Positions 21,478 to 29,798 of a stretch of 52,991 bases of DNA are shown here, one piece after another. The position numbers were made by a program, and so were the translations under genes. How positions within the stretch are numbered: the stretch's first letter is position 1; each line of letters opens with the position of its first letter. The DNA comes from Ureibacillus xyleni (GTDB lineage: Bacteria > Bacillota > Bacilli > Bacillales_A > Planococcaceae), in contig NZ_OBMQ01000020.1 in NCBI RefSeq assembly GCF_900217795.1, forward strand, positions 1-52,991, in the 5' to 3' direction. Below the pieces are notes generated by a model, which was given only the letters and a program-made list of their open reading frames with translations, ran no database searches and was not told the DNA's origin.

Positions 21478-22107
21478 ATGGATATTATATTACAAGCTGA
21501 AAGAAGACAACCAGGTCCTCGTTCATCACTAACACAACTTCGAAATCAGGGGAAATTGCCAGCCGTTATATATGGTTATAATGTGGATGCAATACCTGTT
21601 ATTTTAGACTACAAGGAGACGGCGAAAGCAGTTCAAAGATATGGGCGTTCCAGCATATTTAAAATTGATATTGAAGGAAAACAAGTGAATGCTGTAATTA
21701 ATGAAGTTCAAAGATGTGCACTGAAAGGAACTGTGAAGCATGCTGATTTTTTATCGATTAACATGGCAGAAGATATAGAAGTAGCGGTTCCTATTAGCAT
21801 TGTGGGAGAAGCAAATGGTGTGCATGAAGGTGGAGTGCTGACACAACCTGTTCGCGAAATTACAATTAAAGTAAAACCAACAGCAATACCTGAGTCGATT
21901 GAAATTGATGTATCAAATTTAGGTATTGGAGACTCATTATCTATTGCAGATATTCGAAATAATATTTCATATGATGTAATCAGTGCCGATGAAGATATAT
22001 TAGCAACTGTTACACCACCTGTAGTGATTAATGACGACACTGCTGGACAAGGTGACGATGGAAATCAAGATATAAAAGGGACCGAAACTCCTGAATCACA
22101 AGCGTAA
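21478..22107 (+). CDS. ctc: 50S ribosomal protein bL25, Ctc (general stress) form
   Basis: A 209-residue CTC-type bL25: an N-terminal 5S-rRNA-binding L25 domain (~1-90) plus a C-terminal TL5-like beta domain and an acidic, probably disordered tail (Asp/Glu/Gly-rich from ~190). In B. subtilis ctc is a sigma-B general stress gene, but I find no good sigma-B promoter here. A first ATG at 21448 is in frame, but CTGGAGGGA (21460-21468) indicates ATG 21478. The neighbourhood prs-ctc-pth is conserved except for the inserted M20 gene. Confidence 0.93.
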   Translation: MDIILQAERRQPGPRSSLTQLRNQGKLPAVIYGYNVDAIPVILDYKETAKAVQRYGRSSIFKIDIEGKQVNAVINEVQRCALKGTVKHADFLSINMAEDIEVAVPISIVGEANGVHEGGVLTQPVREITIKVKPTAIPESIEIDVSNLGIGDSLSIADIRNNISYDVISADEDILATVTPPVVINDDTAGQGDDGNQDIKGTETPESQA

Positions 22108-22121
22108 AGTAGCATAGCAAG

Positions 22122-22158
22122 AAGGGGCATCAAAATTGAATGCCCCTTTACTTTGTTT
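22122..22158. terminator. Bidirectional terminator between ctc and the M20 gene
   Basis: AAGGGGCAT pairs with ATGCCCCTT, flanked by A/T-rich tails in both directions; the two genes converge on it. Confidence 0.85.
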
Positions 22159-22170
22159 TTTTAGGAAATC

Positions 22171-23358
22171 TTAATCTAAATTATAATATCCACAAACTAC
22201 ATACCCCACAGCTTTTGCTGCAACTAGAAGCGAATCCTCATCAATATCAAATTTAGGATGATGATTGAAATAAGGCTCTTCTACTCCTTTTGGTGAACAA
22301 GCGATGTAAAAGAAACAGGATGGGAACTTCTCAGCATAGTAAGCAAAGTCTTCTGATGGAGACATTGCTGGAAACTCTTTTACTTCTGTAATGTGCTGAT
22401 CTTTTACATCTTTAAGAATCATCGCTACTATATTTGTTAATTCAGGATTATTATATAAAGGCGGATAATCATTTTCATACTTGAGCTCACATGTTACTCC
22501 AAACTCTTCCTCAAGACCTTTTACAAGTCTTCTTACTTCTTTTTCAATAGTGCTCTTTGTCTCTTCTGTCATGTATCGGACATCACCCTCTAACTCCACA
22601 CTATCTTTAATAATATTAAATGTACCTTTTCCATCAAATGAACCAATTGTAATCACGCCGGTATCAAAGGGACTTAATCGTCTGCTAACAATTGTTTGCG
22701 CGGCAGTAACAAAATGTGCACCTGCGACAATCGCATCATTTGCCAGATGTGGTGAAGAGCCATGGCCGCCTCTACCTTGAACCCTCAATTTAAAATAGGC
22801 TCTCCCAGTAAATGAGTAACCCGGATGGTAACCAACGACTCCTGCTGGGCCCATTGGTAGAAGGTGAATGCCAAATACATTGTCAAGGTCATCAAGTACT
22901 CCCGATTCAACAATACTTTTTGCTCCACCTGGTGGAACTTCTTCAGCATGTTGGTGAATTATTTTTATCGTACCGGGAATGTCCTCTTTTAATTGAATTA
23001 AGCAATCCGCTAATACAAGTAGATAAGCAGTATGACCGTCATGTCCACAAGCATGCATTACGCCATCTTTTTTTGATTTAAATGGTACGTCTGTTTCCTC
23101 AGAAATTGGAAGCGCATCAAAATCAGCACGAAGACCAATTTTTTTGCCAGGTTTTCCTCCATTAATTGTGACAACAATACCATAACCGTTTCCGACATTC
23201 GTTTGTATTTCAACATCTTTGTTTTTATAAAAATCAATAATATAATGCGCAGTTCTTTCCTCTTTAAAAGAGATTTCAGGGTATTGGTGTAGATGTCGTC
23301 GAATTTCAATTATCTCATCATTACGAGCTTCTAACATTGACATTAGTTTTTCTTTCAA
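22171..23358 (-). CDS. M20D-family metallo-amidohydrolase (N-acyl-amino acid hydrolase type)
   Basis: A 395-residue dinuclear zinc amidohydrolase of the hippuricase/N-acetyl-amino acid/N-acetyl-diaminopimelate deacylase class. The metal-site motifs are present: MHACGHDGHT (Cys104, His106), HQHAEE (catalytic Glu pair, ~139-140) and a C-terminal SEDFAYY. The lid-domain GRGGHGSSPH is also conserved. The start is TTG 23358, with AAAGGAAG 9 nt upstream. It is on the minus strand between ctc and pth, where B. subtilis has no such gene, so it is a lineage-specific insertion. Substrate not determinable. Confidence 0.92.
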   Translation of the reverse strand: MKEKLMSMLEARNDEIIEIRRHLHQYPEISFKEERTAHYIIDFYKNKDVEIQTNVGNGYGIVVTINGGKPGKKIGLRADFDALPISEETDVPFKSKKDGVMHACGHDGHTAYLLVLADCLIQLKEDIPGTIKIIHQHAEEVPPGGAKSIVESGVLDDLDNVFGIHLLPMGPAGVVGYHPGYSFTGRAYFKLRVQGRGGHGSSPHLANDAIVAGAHFVTAAQTIVSRRLSPFDTGVITIGSFDGKGTFNIIKDSVELEGDVRYMTEETKSTIEKEVRRLVKGLEEEFGVTCELKYENDYPPLYNNPELTNIVAMILKDVKDQHITEVKEFPAMSPSEDFAYYAEKFPSCFFYIACSPKGVEEPYFNHHPKFDIDEDSLLVAAKAVGYVVCGYYNLD

Positions 23359-23510
23359 GCTTCCACTTCCTTTTAGCTGATTTCACTATCTAGCTGTAAT
23401 ATTTAGGTTTCCCATTTACTAATGATAAAATAAATTTTATGGTCAATGCTAATACTAAGCTGAACTGACAAGATTGATTTAAAAAGTATAGTTTTTACAA
23501 TTCCTTCACT

Positions 23511-23524
23511 CCATATGTTAAAAT
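23511..23524 (+). promoter_or_regulatory. Candidate extended -10 promoter of pth
   Basis: TGT directly before TAAAAT (23519-23524) forms an extended -10; a TTTACA lies 19 bp upstream at 23494. Confidence 0.4.
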
Positions 23525-23556
23525 AAGCACGATTAGATAATAAAAGGATGAGAACT

Positions 23557-24120
23557 ATGAAATTGATCATTGGGTTAGGTAATCCAGGGAAACAATACGA
23601 ATATACCCGTCATAATATTGGATTTGAATGTATAGATGCACTTTCAAAAAAGTGGGATGCCCCATTAAACCAAATGAAATTTAATGGAATGTATGCAACA
23701 GTACACCGACCAGAAGGCAAGGTAATGTTACTTAAGCCACTCACATATATGAACTTATCAGGTGAATGTGTTCGTCCTATTATGGATTACTTTGATATAA
23801 ATATTGAAGATATTATTGTTATTTATGATGATTTAGATTTAGAAACAGGAAAACTTCGATTACGACAAAAAGGAAGTGCTGGCGGCCATAATGGGATTAA
23901 ATCGTTAATCCAACATTTAGGAACCCAAGAATTTAACCGTGTCCGTGTAGGAATTAGTAGACCTCCAGCAGGTATGAAGGTTCCCGATTATGTGTTATCG
24001 AAGTTTCCAAAAGAAGAAGGTCCAGTTATTGAACAAGCAATTGATAAAACGGTTGCAGCTGTGGAAACTTCTTTAACGAAAAAGTTTCTTGAAGTGATGA
24101 ATGAGTTCAACGCTAACTAG
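23557..24120 (+). CDS. pth: Peptidyl-tRNA hydrolase
   Basis: Releases peptides from tRNAs dropped off the ribosome. At 187 aa it matches the family. [20 protein letters not shown] contains the catalytic His20; Asn10, Asn68 (MNLSG) and Asp93-type residue (YDDLDL) are present with [12 protein letters not shown]. An in-frame ATG at 23548 overlaps the AAGGA ribosome site, so the family start MKLIIGLGN at 23557 is chosen. fin follows ~90 nt downstream. Confidence 0.97.
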   Translation: MKLIIGLGNPGKQYEYTRHNIGFECIDALSKKWDAPLNQMKFNGMYATVHRPEGKVMLLKPLTYMNLSGECVRPIMDYFDINIEDIIVIYDDLDLETGKLRLRQKGSAGGHNGIKSLIQHLGTQEFNRVRVGISRPPAGMKVPDYVLSKFPKEEGPVIEQAIDKTVAAVETSLTKKFLEVMNEFNAN

Positions 24121-24213
24121 TGACAGAAGTTGTTCTGTGCATAATTTAGGAAAAACAGGTCAATACTTTGAGTAGGTAAAGCTTTTTTACACACTTAAAG
24201 GAGGAAGGTTATA

Positions 24214-24441
24214 ATGCCTGTTCGTTATCGTTGCCGCCATTGTGAAACAGAGATTGGTACATTACCTTTTGACGCAGATGAAACAATTCGAAAGTTGCAT
24301 TTATTCGAAGTTGGAGAAGTCGACGATTATATTGAAAAAGATCAGCACGGTCAGACAACAGTGCATTGTATCTGTGAGCAGTGTGAAGATTCTTTAAGAC
24401 AATTTCCTGATTACTATGCATTAAAAAATTGGCTTCAGTAA
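24214..24441 (+). CDS. fin: Anti-sigma-F factor Fin (YabK)
   Basis: A 75-residue zinc-binding protein that in B. subtilis helps switch forespore transcription from sigma-F to sigma-G. The two cysteine pairs YRCRHCE and CICEQC are visible, together with the C-terminal DYYALKNWLQ. Start ATG follows AAAGGAGGAAGG. In B. subtilis it lies between pth and mfd exactly as here. spoVT, with a sigma-G promoter, is nearby. Confidence 0.93.
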   Translation: MPVRYRCRHCETEIGTLPFDADETIRKLHLFEVGEVDDYIEKDQHGQTTVHCICEQCEDSLRQFPDYYALKNWLQ

Positions 24442-24476
24442 AAACAAAAATCTAAAGTAGTTCTAGCCAATGAAAA

Positions 24477-24529
24477 GGAAAGGAAGATGCTTTGGTTCTC
24501 CAAGGAATCAAGGCTTCTTCCAATTTCCT
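24477..24529 (+). other. Imperfect stem-loop in the fin-mfd gap
   Basis: AGGAAAGGAAGATGCTT can pair with AAGGCTTCTTCCAATTTCCT (one two-base bulge and one mismatch). No T run follows, so it is unlike a terminator. The 200-nt gap contains no other recognised element. Confidence 0.45.
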
Positions 24530-24641
24530 GTTTCAAAATATTCGCGGATAAAGTTTATTAATAAAGCATGAGTTCATTTCATATGTAACTTTATGAGCAT
24601 TTTTACATATATTTGTTTATTCGTGGAAGGGGGTTTTAAGA

Positions 24642-27600
24642 ATGGAAGTTTTACACCAATTATTCTCGCAAAATAAACATATAAATACTTTCATACAGCA
24701 AATTAGTGAACAAGCATATGATTCACAACTAATTACAGGGTTAACGGGAAGTGCAAGACCTGTCTTAATTAGCACGATTTTTAAACAATTTAAAAAGTCT
24801 CTATATGTACTATCGCCCAACCTTTTACAGGCTCAAAAGTTAGTGGATGATTTATCTTCCTTAGTTGGGGAAGATGTTGTTCATTATTATCCTGCCGATG
24901 AGTTTATTGCAGCAGATATGACGATTGCATCACCAGAATTGAGAGCAAGTCGTATTGCTACTCTAAACCATTTAACAAAAAAGGAGCTTGGGATTTTTGT
25001 CATTCCAATCGCAGGTATGCGGAAAGTTATGACTCCTGTTGACCAGTGGAAACAATATTATTTAGAAGCTTCCGTTGATTCAGACATTGAAATAGAGGAT
25101 TGGTTACTACAGTTAGTAACGATGGGTTATACAAGAAGTCAAATGGTCACAACACCAGGTGAGTTTGCATTGCGTGGAGGGATACTAGACATTTATCCAC
25201 CATATGCAGAGTCACCTATTCGTATTGAATTATTTGATACATTAGTTGATTCTATACGAACATTTTCTGCAGATGATCAACGTTCCATTGAAAAACTGGA
25301 TGCCGTACAAATTTTACCTGCTAGTGAATTGTTATTAACAACAAAACAACGAGCAGAGTTAGCAGAACGCTTAGAAACTGCATTAAGTCGAACACTGAAA
25401 AAGGTAAAAAAACAAGAAGTTCAGGAAGCGCTATACCAAAATATTCAGTACGATATTGAAATGCTCAAGCAAGGGAATATTCCAAACCATGTAACAAAGT
25501 ATGGATCCCTATTATATGAGGAAATCACTTACTTAGGAGATTATTTCGCAAAAGATGGAATTGTCCTTTTTGACGAACTAGGTCGTATTCAAGAAGTAAT
25601 GGATGCATGGGAAAAAGAAGAAGAAGAATGGTTTATTTCTTTAATTGAAGAAGGAAAAATGGTTCATGATGTGAAATCCTCCTTCTCTTTTAAAGAAGTA
25701 TTATCAATGATTGAACAACAAAAACTGTTCTTTGCGCTATTTGCCCGAACGTTTTCTGGAATCACTTTTAAAAAGACAACGAATTTTTCATGTAAGCCAA
25801 TGCAGCAATTCCACGGTCAAATATCTTTATTACAAAACGAAATTGAACGTTGGAATCAAGAAAAGTTTACGGTCCTTTTTGTTGCAGATGGTAAAGAACG
25901 GTTAAAGAAAATGCAAAGTACGCTTGAAGAATACGACATTCATAGTTTACTAGGCTCCCCACAAGGTGCAGGAGTTTACTTAGTAGATGGTGTATTATCT
26001 ACAGGGTTTGAATTACCGCTTCAACGAATTGCTGTAGTGACCGATGACGAGTTATTTAAACAACAACCGAAAAGAAAACCACGTCGAAATGAAAAAATGT
26101 CTAATGCTGAACGCATTAAAAGCTATACGGAAATAAAACCGGGTGACTATGTAGTACATATCCACCATGGGATTGGTAAATATATAGGCATCGAAACATT
26201 AGAAGTGAATGGTACTCATAAAGATTATCTTCATATTCGCTATCGTGCAGATGATAAGTTGTATGTTTCTGTTGATCAAATTGATTTAATCCAAAAGTAT
26301 GTAGCTTCTGAAGGAAAAGAGCCAAAGCTTCATAAACTTGGCGGTGCAGAATGGAAAAAGGCGAAAGCAAAAGTTTCATCAGCTGTTAATGACATTGCGG
26401 ATGATTTAATTAAACTTTATGCAAAACGTGAAGCGGAAAAAGGATATGCCTTCTCACCGGATACGGATGAACAGCGTAACTTTGAAAATTCCTTCCCTTA
26501 TGAAGAGACAGAAGATCAGCTTCGTTCGATTATGGAAGTAAAACGAGATATGGAACGCGAACGACCAATGGACCGACTTGTCTGTGGGGATGTTGGTTAC
26601 GGTAAAACTGAAGTAGCAATCCGTGCTGCTTTTAAAGCAATCATGGATGGAAAACAGGTAGCATTTCTTGTTCCAACGACAATCTTAGCTCAACAGCATT
26701 ATGAGTCAATACAAGAACGTTTTGAGGAATATGCAATTAGTGTAGGGTTGCTTAGTCGATTCAGATCGAAAAAACAACAAACGGAAACATTAAAAGGGTT
26801 AAGTGAGGGAACGGTTGATATTGTTATAGGAACGCACCGTATTTTATCAAAAGATGTTGTATTCAAAGATTTAGGTTTATTAATTGTCGATGAAGAACAA
26901 CGCTTTGGTGTAACCCATAAGGAGAAAATTAAACAGTTAAAAACAAATGTGGATGTGTTAACGTTAACTGCTACACCAATTCCAAGAACGTTGCACATGT
27001 CAATGGTAGGTGTTCGAGATTTATCGGTTATTGAAACGCCACCACAAAATCGTTTCCCAGTACAAACCTACGTAATGGAGTACAATGATGCACTTATTCG
27101 GGAAGCTATTGAACGAGAGATGGCTAGAGGCGGGCAAACGTTTTATTTGTACAATCGTGTTGAAGATATGACAAGAAAAGTAGAAGAAATCCAAATGCTT
27201 GTTCCTGAAGCACGAGTTGGCTATGCGCACGGTAAAATGACAGAAACGCAGCTAGAATCAATTATTTTAAGCTTCTTAGACGGCGAATATGATGTGTTAG
27301 TGACAACGACCATTATCGAAACGGGTGTAGACATGCCTAACGTGAACACGTTAATCGTCCATGATGCCGATCGCATGGGCTTGTCTCAATTGTATCAATT
27401 GCGCGGACGAGTGGGACGTTCAAATCGTATTGCTTATGCTTACTTCATGTATCAACGTGATAAAGTGTTAACGGATGTGGCCGAGCAAAGACTCCAAGCT
27501 ATTAAGGAATTTACAGAGTTAGGTTCTGGTTTTAAAATTGCGATGCGTGATTTATCAATTCGCGGTGCAGGGAATTTACTTGGCGCTCAACAACACGGAT

Positions 27601-28163
27601 TTATCGATTCTGTTGGATTTGACTTATACTCTCAAATGTTAGAAGAAGCAATTGCAGAACGTCAAACAGGTGTGAAAAAAGAAGAGAAACCAGAAATTGA
27701 AATTATTTTACACACAGATGCTTACATCCCGGATAAATATATTCCGGATGGCTATCAAAAAATTCAAATGTATAAACGTATAAAATCAATGGATCGTGTA
27801 GATGATTATTCTGAAATTATTGACGAACTACATGACCGTTTCGGGGATTTACCAGATGAAACAGAGAGATTATTGCGTATCGCTCGAATCAAAGTTTGGG
27901 CAATGGAAGCAGGAGTGTCAGCAATAAAGGAAAAACAAAAAATAATTTCTATTCACTTAACAGAAGAAGGTACAGCAAGTGTGGATGGCAGTAAAATTGT
28001 GGCCGATTCCATGAAATTTGATCGTGCTGTGGGGTTCTCGATGGATGGAAACAAACTAACGCTTACAATCGATGAGAAAAAGTGTGGAAAATATCATTCA
28101 TTTGATGTGCTAGAAGAGATGATGGAAATAATAGCGAAAGCAAAAAAGGAAAAAATAGTGTAA
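24642..28163 (+). CDS. mfd: Transcription-repair coupling factor
   Basis: A 1173-residue DNA translocase that removes stalled RNA polymerase and recruits UvrA. Visible in order: UvrB-homology N-terminal module (~1-400), RNA-polymerase interaction domain (GDYVVHIHHGIGKYIGIE, ~500), Walker A GDVGYGKTE (~650), DEEQ box VDEEQRFGV (~750), LTATPIPRT, motif VI QLRGRVGRS, the TRG motif around RGAGNLLGAQQHG, and the C-terminal TRCF domain. Start ATG follows AAGGGGG. Length and order are normal. Confidence 0.98.
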   Translation: MEVLHQLFSQNKHINTFIQQISEQAYDSQLITGLTGSARPVLISTIFKQFKKSLYVLSPNLLQAQKLVDDLSSLVGEDVVHYYPADEFIAADMTIASPELRASRIATLNHLTKKELGIFVIPIAGMRKVMTPVDQWKQYYLEASVDSDIEIEDWLLQLVTMGYTRSQMVTTPGEFALRGGILDIYPPYAESPIRIELFDTLVDSIRTFSADDQRSIEKLDAVQILPASELLLTTKQRAELAERLETALSRTLKKVKKQEVQEALYQNIQYDIEMLKQGNIPNHVTKYGSLLYEEITYLGDYFAKDGIVLFDELGRIQEVMDAWEKEEEEWFISLIEEGKMVHDVKSSFSFKEVLSMIEQQKLFFALFARTFSGITFKKTTNFSCKPMQQFHGQISLLQNEIERWNQEKFTVLFVADGKERLKKMQSTLEEYDIHSLLGSPQGAGVYLVDGVLSTGFELPLQRIAVVTDDELFKQQPKRKPRRNEKMSNAERIKSYTEIKPGDYVVHIHHGIGKYIGIETLEVNGTHKDYLHIRYRADDKLYVSVDQIDLIQKYVASEGKEPKLHKLGGAEWKKAKAKVSSAVNDIADDLIKLYAKREAEKGYAFSPDTDEQRNFENSFPYEETEDQLRSIMEVKRDMERERPMDRLVCGDVGYGKTEVAIRAAFKAIMDGKQVAFLVPTTILAQQHYESIQERFEEYAISVGLLSRFRSKKQQTETLKGLSEGTVDIVIGTHRILSKDVVFKDLGLLIVDEEQRFGVTHKEKIKQLKTNVDVLTLTATPIPRTLHMSMVGVRDLSVIETPPQNRFPVQTYVMEYNDALIREAIEREMARGGQTFYLYNRVEDMTRKVEEIQMLVPEARVGYAHGKMTETQLESIILSFLDGEYDVLVTTTIIETGVDMPNVNTLIVHDADRMGLSQLYQLRGRVGRSNRIAYAYFMYQRDKVLTDVAEQRLQAIKEFTELGSGFKIAMRDLSIRGAGNLLGAQQHGFIDSVGFDLYSQMLEEAIAERQTGVKKEEKPEIEIILHTDAYIPDKYIPDGYQKIQMYKRIKSMDRVDDYSEIIDELHDRFGDLPDETERLLRIARIKVWAMEAGVSAIKEKQKIISIHLTEEGTASVDGSKIVADSMKFDRAVGFSMDGNKLTLTIDEKKCGKYHSFDVLEEMMEIIAKAKKEKIV

Positions 28164-28250
28164 TGAAAATATTCGACCTAAGGAAATACTATCGTAAGTA
28201 TAATAATTTCTAGTTTTTTAGCTATAATTTAATCCTCTGCATACACTTTT

Positions 28251-28281
28251 TGCATACATTGACCAAATATTATCCATACTA
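28251..28281 (+). promoter_or_regulatory. Sigma-G promoter of spoVT
   Basis: GCATA (28252-28256; consensus GHATR) and CATACTA (28275-28281) are separated by 18 bp, a textbook forespore sigma-G promoter 42 nt upstream of the spoVT start. A second TGCATACA lies just upstream. Confidence 0.8.
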
Positions 28282-28323
28282 TCAATGTGAATCGAAAATT
28301 GATGACGAAAGAGAGGCAACTAG

Positions 28324-28860
28324 ATGAAAGCAACAGGAATTGTCCGTCGTATTGATGATTTAGGTCGAGTAGTTATTCCTAAAGAAATTCGCAGAACAAT
28401 GCGAATTCGTGAAGGTGACCCATTAGAAATTTATACTGATAGAGAAGGGGAAGTTATCTTAAAAAAATATTCCCCGATAAATGATCTTAGTGAGTTTGCA
28501 AAAGAGTATGTTGAGTCACTATATGAAACGGTTGGAACTCCAGCTTTAATTAGTGACAGAGACGAAATGATTGCAGTTGCTGGATTATCGAAGAAAGAGT
28601 ACACGAATCGTCGTCTTTCCGTTTTTGCGGAAGACTTTATGAAACAGCGTTCAGTCGTTACTGAGAAAACGGAAACAACGATTGAATTAGTTCCAGGACA
28701 GTTTGAGCAAGTGAAATCTTATTGTGTAGCGCCAATCATTTCAAATGGCGATGCAATTGGAGCTGTCTATTTATTATCGAAAGTTCACTTCATTACAGAT
28801 GTTGAATCTAAAGCAGCTGAAACTGCAGCGAACTTCTTAGCAAAGCAAATGGAAAACTAA
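28324..28860 (+). CDS. spoVT: Stage V sporulation protein T
   Basis: A forespore regulator that adjusts sigma-G-dependent genes. The N-terminal AbrB-like swapped-hairpin domain (MKATGIVRRIDDLGRVVIPK) is paralogous to the abrB product in this window; residues ~55-178 form a GAF-like ligand domain. The 178-aa length equals B. subtilis SpoVT. Start ATG has GAGAGGCAAC upstream. It is monocistronic between mfd and a terminator. Confidence 0.97.
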   Translation: MKATGIVRRIDDLGRVVIPKEIRRTMRIREGDPLEIYTDREGEVILKKYSPINDLSEFAKEYVESLYETVGTPALISDRDEMIAVAGLSKKEYTNRRLSVFAEDFMKQRSVVTEKTETTIELVPGQFEQVKSYCVAPIISNGDAIGAVYLLSKVHFITDVESKAAETAANFLAKQMEN

Positions 28861-28866
28861 CGGATG

Positions 28867-28897
28867 AAAGCGTCTCTATAAAGGAGGCGTTTTTTTA
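28867..28897 (+). terminator. Rho-independent terminator of spoVT
   Basis: AAAGCGTCTC pairs with GAGGCGTTT (two G-U pairs), followed by T residues. Confidence 0.85.
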
Positions 28898-28946
28898 TGA
28901 ATAAAATTTAAAGTGCGAATTAAACCTATCAAGGCATATTACACAA

Positions 28947-28983
28947 ATAAAAAGCCGTGCAAACCTTTTTGACGGCATGCACG
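28947..28983 (-). terminator. Terminator of the LysE-type gene
   Basis: On the minus strand GCCGT pairs with ACGGC followed by TTTTTATTT. CGTGCA/TGCACG offers an alternative pairing. Confidence 0.65.
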
Positions 28984-29009
28984 ACTAATTTGTAGATGTT
29001 CAAGCTATT

Positions 29010-29645
29010 TTAAGCAGAAGGTTTTGTTTGTAATAATTTAATACCCATTGCAATGAAAACAATTCCGGTTAATTTATTTAAGATTGTTGAGAATTTAGCG
29101 TTACCTCTTAGCTTTCTAGTAGACATTGAAGTTAGATAAGCGGTGATTAAACACCATATTCCCCCTGTTAAAGTAAAAGTAAGTCCTAAAATAATAAAAG
29201 GAATTGGTGAGAAAACTTGCGAATTTGTCTGAATAAATTGCGGAAGAAAAGCTAAGAAAAATAGAGCAACTTTAGGGTTTGTGACGTTTGTAATCATACC
29301 TTGTAGGAATATCTTTTTATTGCTTTGTTTAGGTAATGATTGCTGTTCGCTTGGGTCATTTTTTGAAATGAGCATCTTAATACCTAAGTAAGCTAAATAG
29401 ATAGCACCTACAATTTTGATTAAATTAAATAACAAAGCAGATTGCATTAAAATTACTGAAAGACCAAATGCAGCAAGAAATGTGTGTACTACTACCCCAG
29501 CAGTAATACCAAGAGCTGAATAAACTCCTGCAGTTCTACCTTGAGAAATACTCCGACTTACAATGTACATTGTATCTGTACCGGGTGTTAAATTCAGCAA
29601 AATGGCCGCAATTAAAAATACCTCGAAATTTATGATTCCCAACAT
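29010..29645 (-). CDS. LysE/RhtB-family amino-acid exporter
   Basis: A 211-residue polytopic membrane protein of the LysE/RhtB/Rht superfamily with about six hydrophobic segments. The N-terminal LNLTPGTDTMYIVSRSISQG resembles the LPGP-type family signature, and YLAYLGIKML is a typical TM3 end. Such proteins export amino acids (homoserine, threonine, lysine); the substrate cannot be assigned. Start ATG has AAAGGAGGAG upstream. It is on the minus strand, between spoVT and the yabM homologue that are adjacent in B. subtilis, so it is an insertion. Confidence 0.9.
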   Translation of the reverse strand: MLGIINFEVFLIAAILLNLTPGTDTMYIVSRSISQGRTAGVYSALGITAGVVVHTFLAAFGLSVILMQSALLFNLIKIVGAIYLAYLGIKMLISKNDPSEQQSLPKQSNKKIFLQGMITNVTNPKVALFFLAFLPQFIQTNSQVFSPIPFIILGLTFTLTGGIWCLITAYLTSMSTRKLRGNAKFSTILNKLTGIVFIAMGIKLLQTKPSA

Positions 29646-29798
29646 TTGTACACTCCTCCTTTAAAATATTGTAGTCTTTTTAATTACCGAAACTCAATAC
29701 CATAATTGCACACGTTAAAACGGTTAGTATGACTTTTAGCAGCGTATGTAATTCTTTGGTATACTATTTTGTAGTTTTAGGAAGAAAGAGGAACTGGA

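Noticed and set aside
22481..23081. Plus-strand ORFs inside the M20 gene
   Set aside because: They are antisense shadows of a conserved minus-strand enzyme and lack ribosome sites.
24121..24213. Sigma-F promoter for fin
   Set aside because: GCATA followed by GGTCAATACT is near the right spacing, but the -10 misses key A and T positions; too weak to list.
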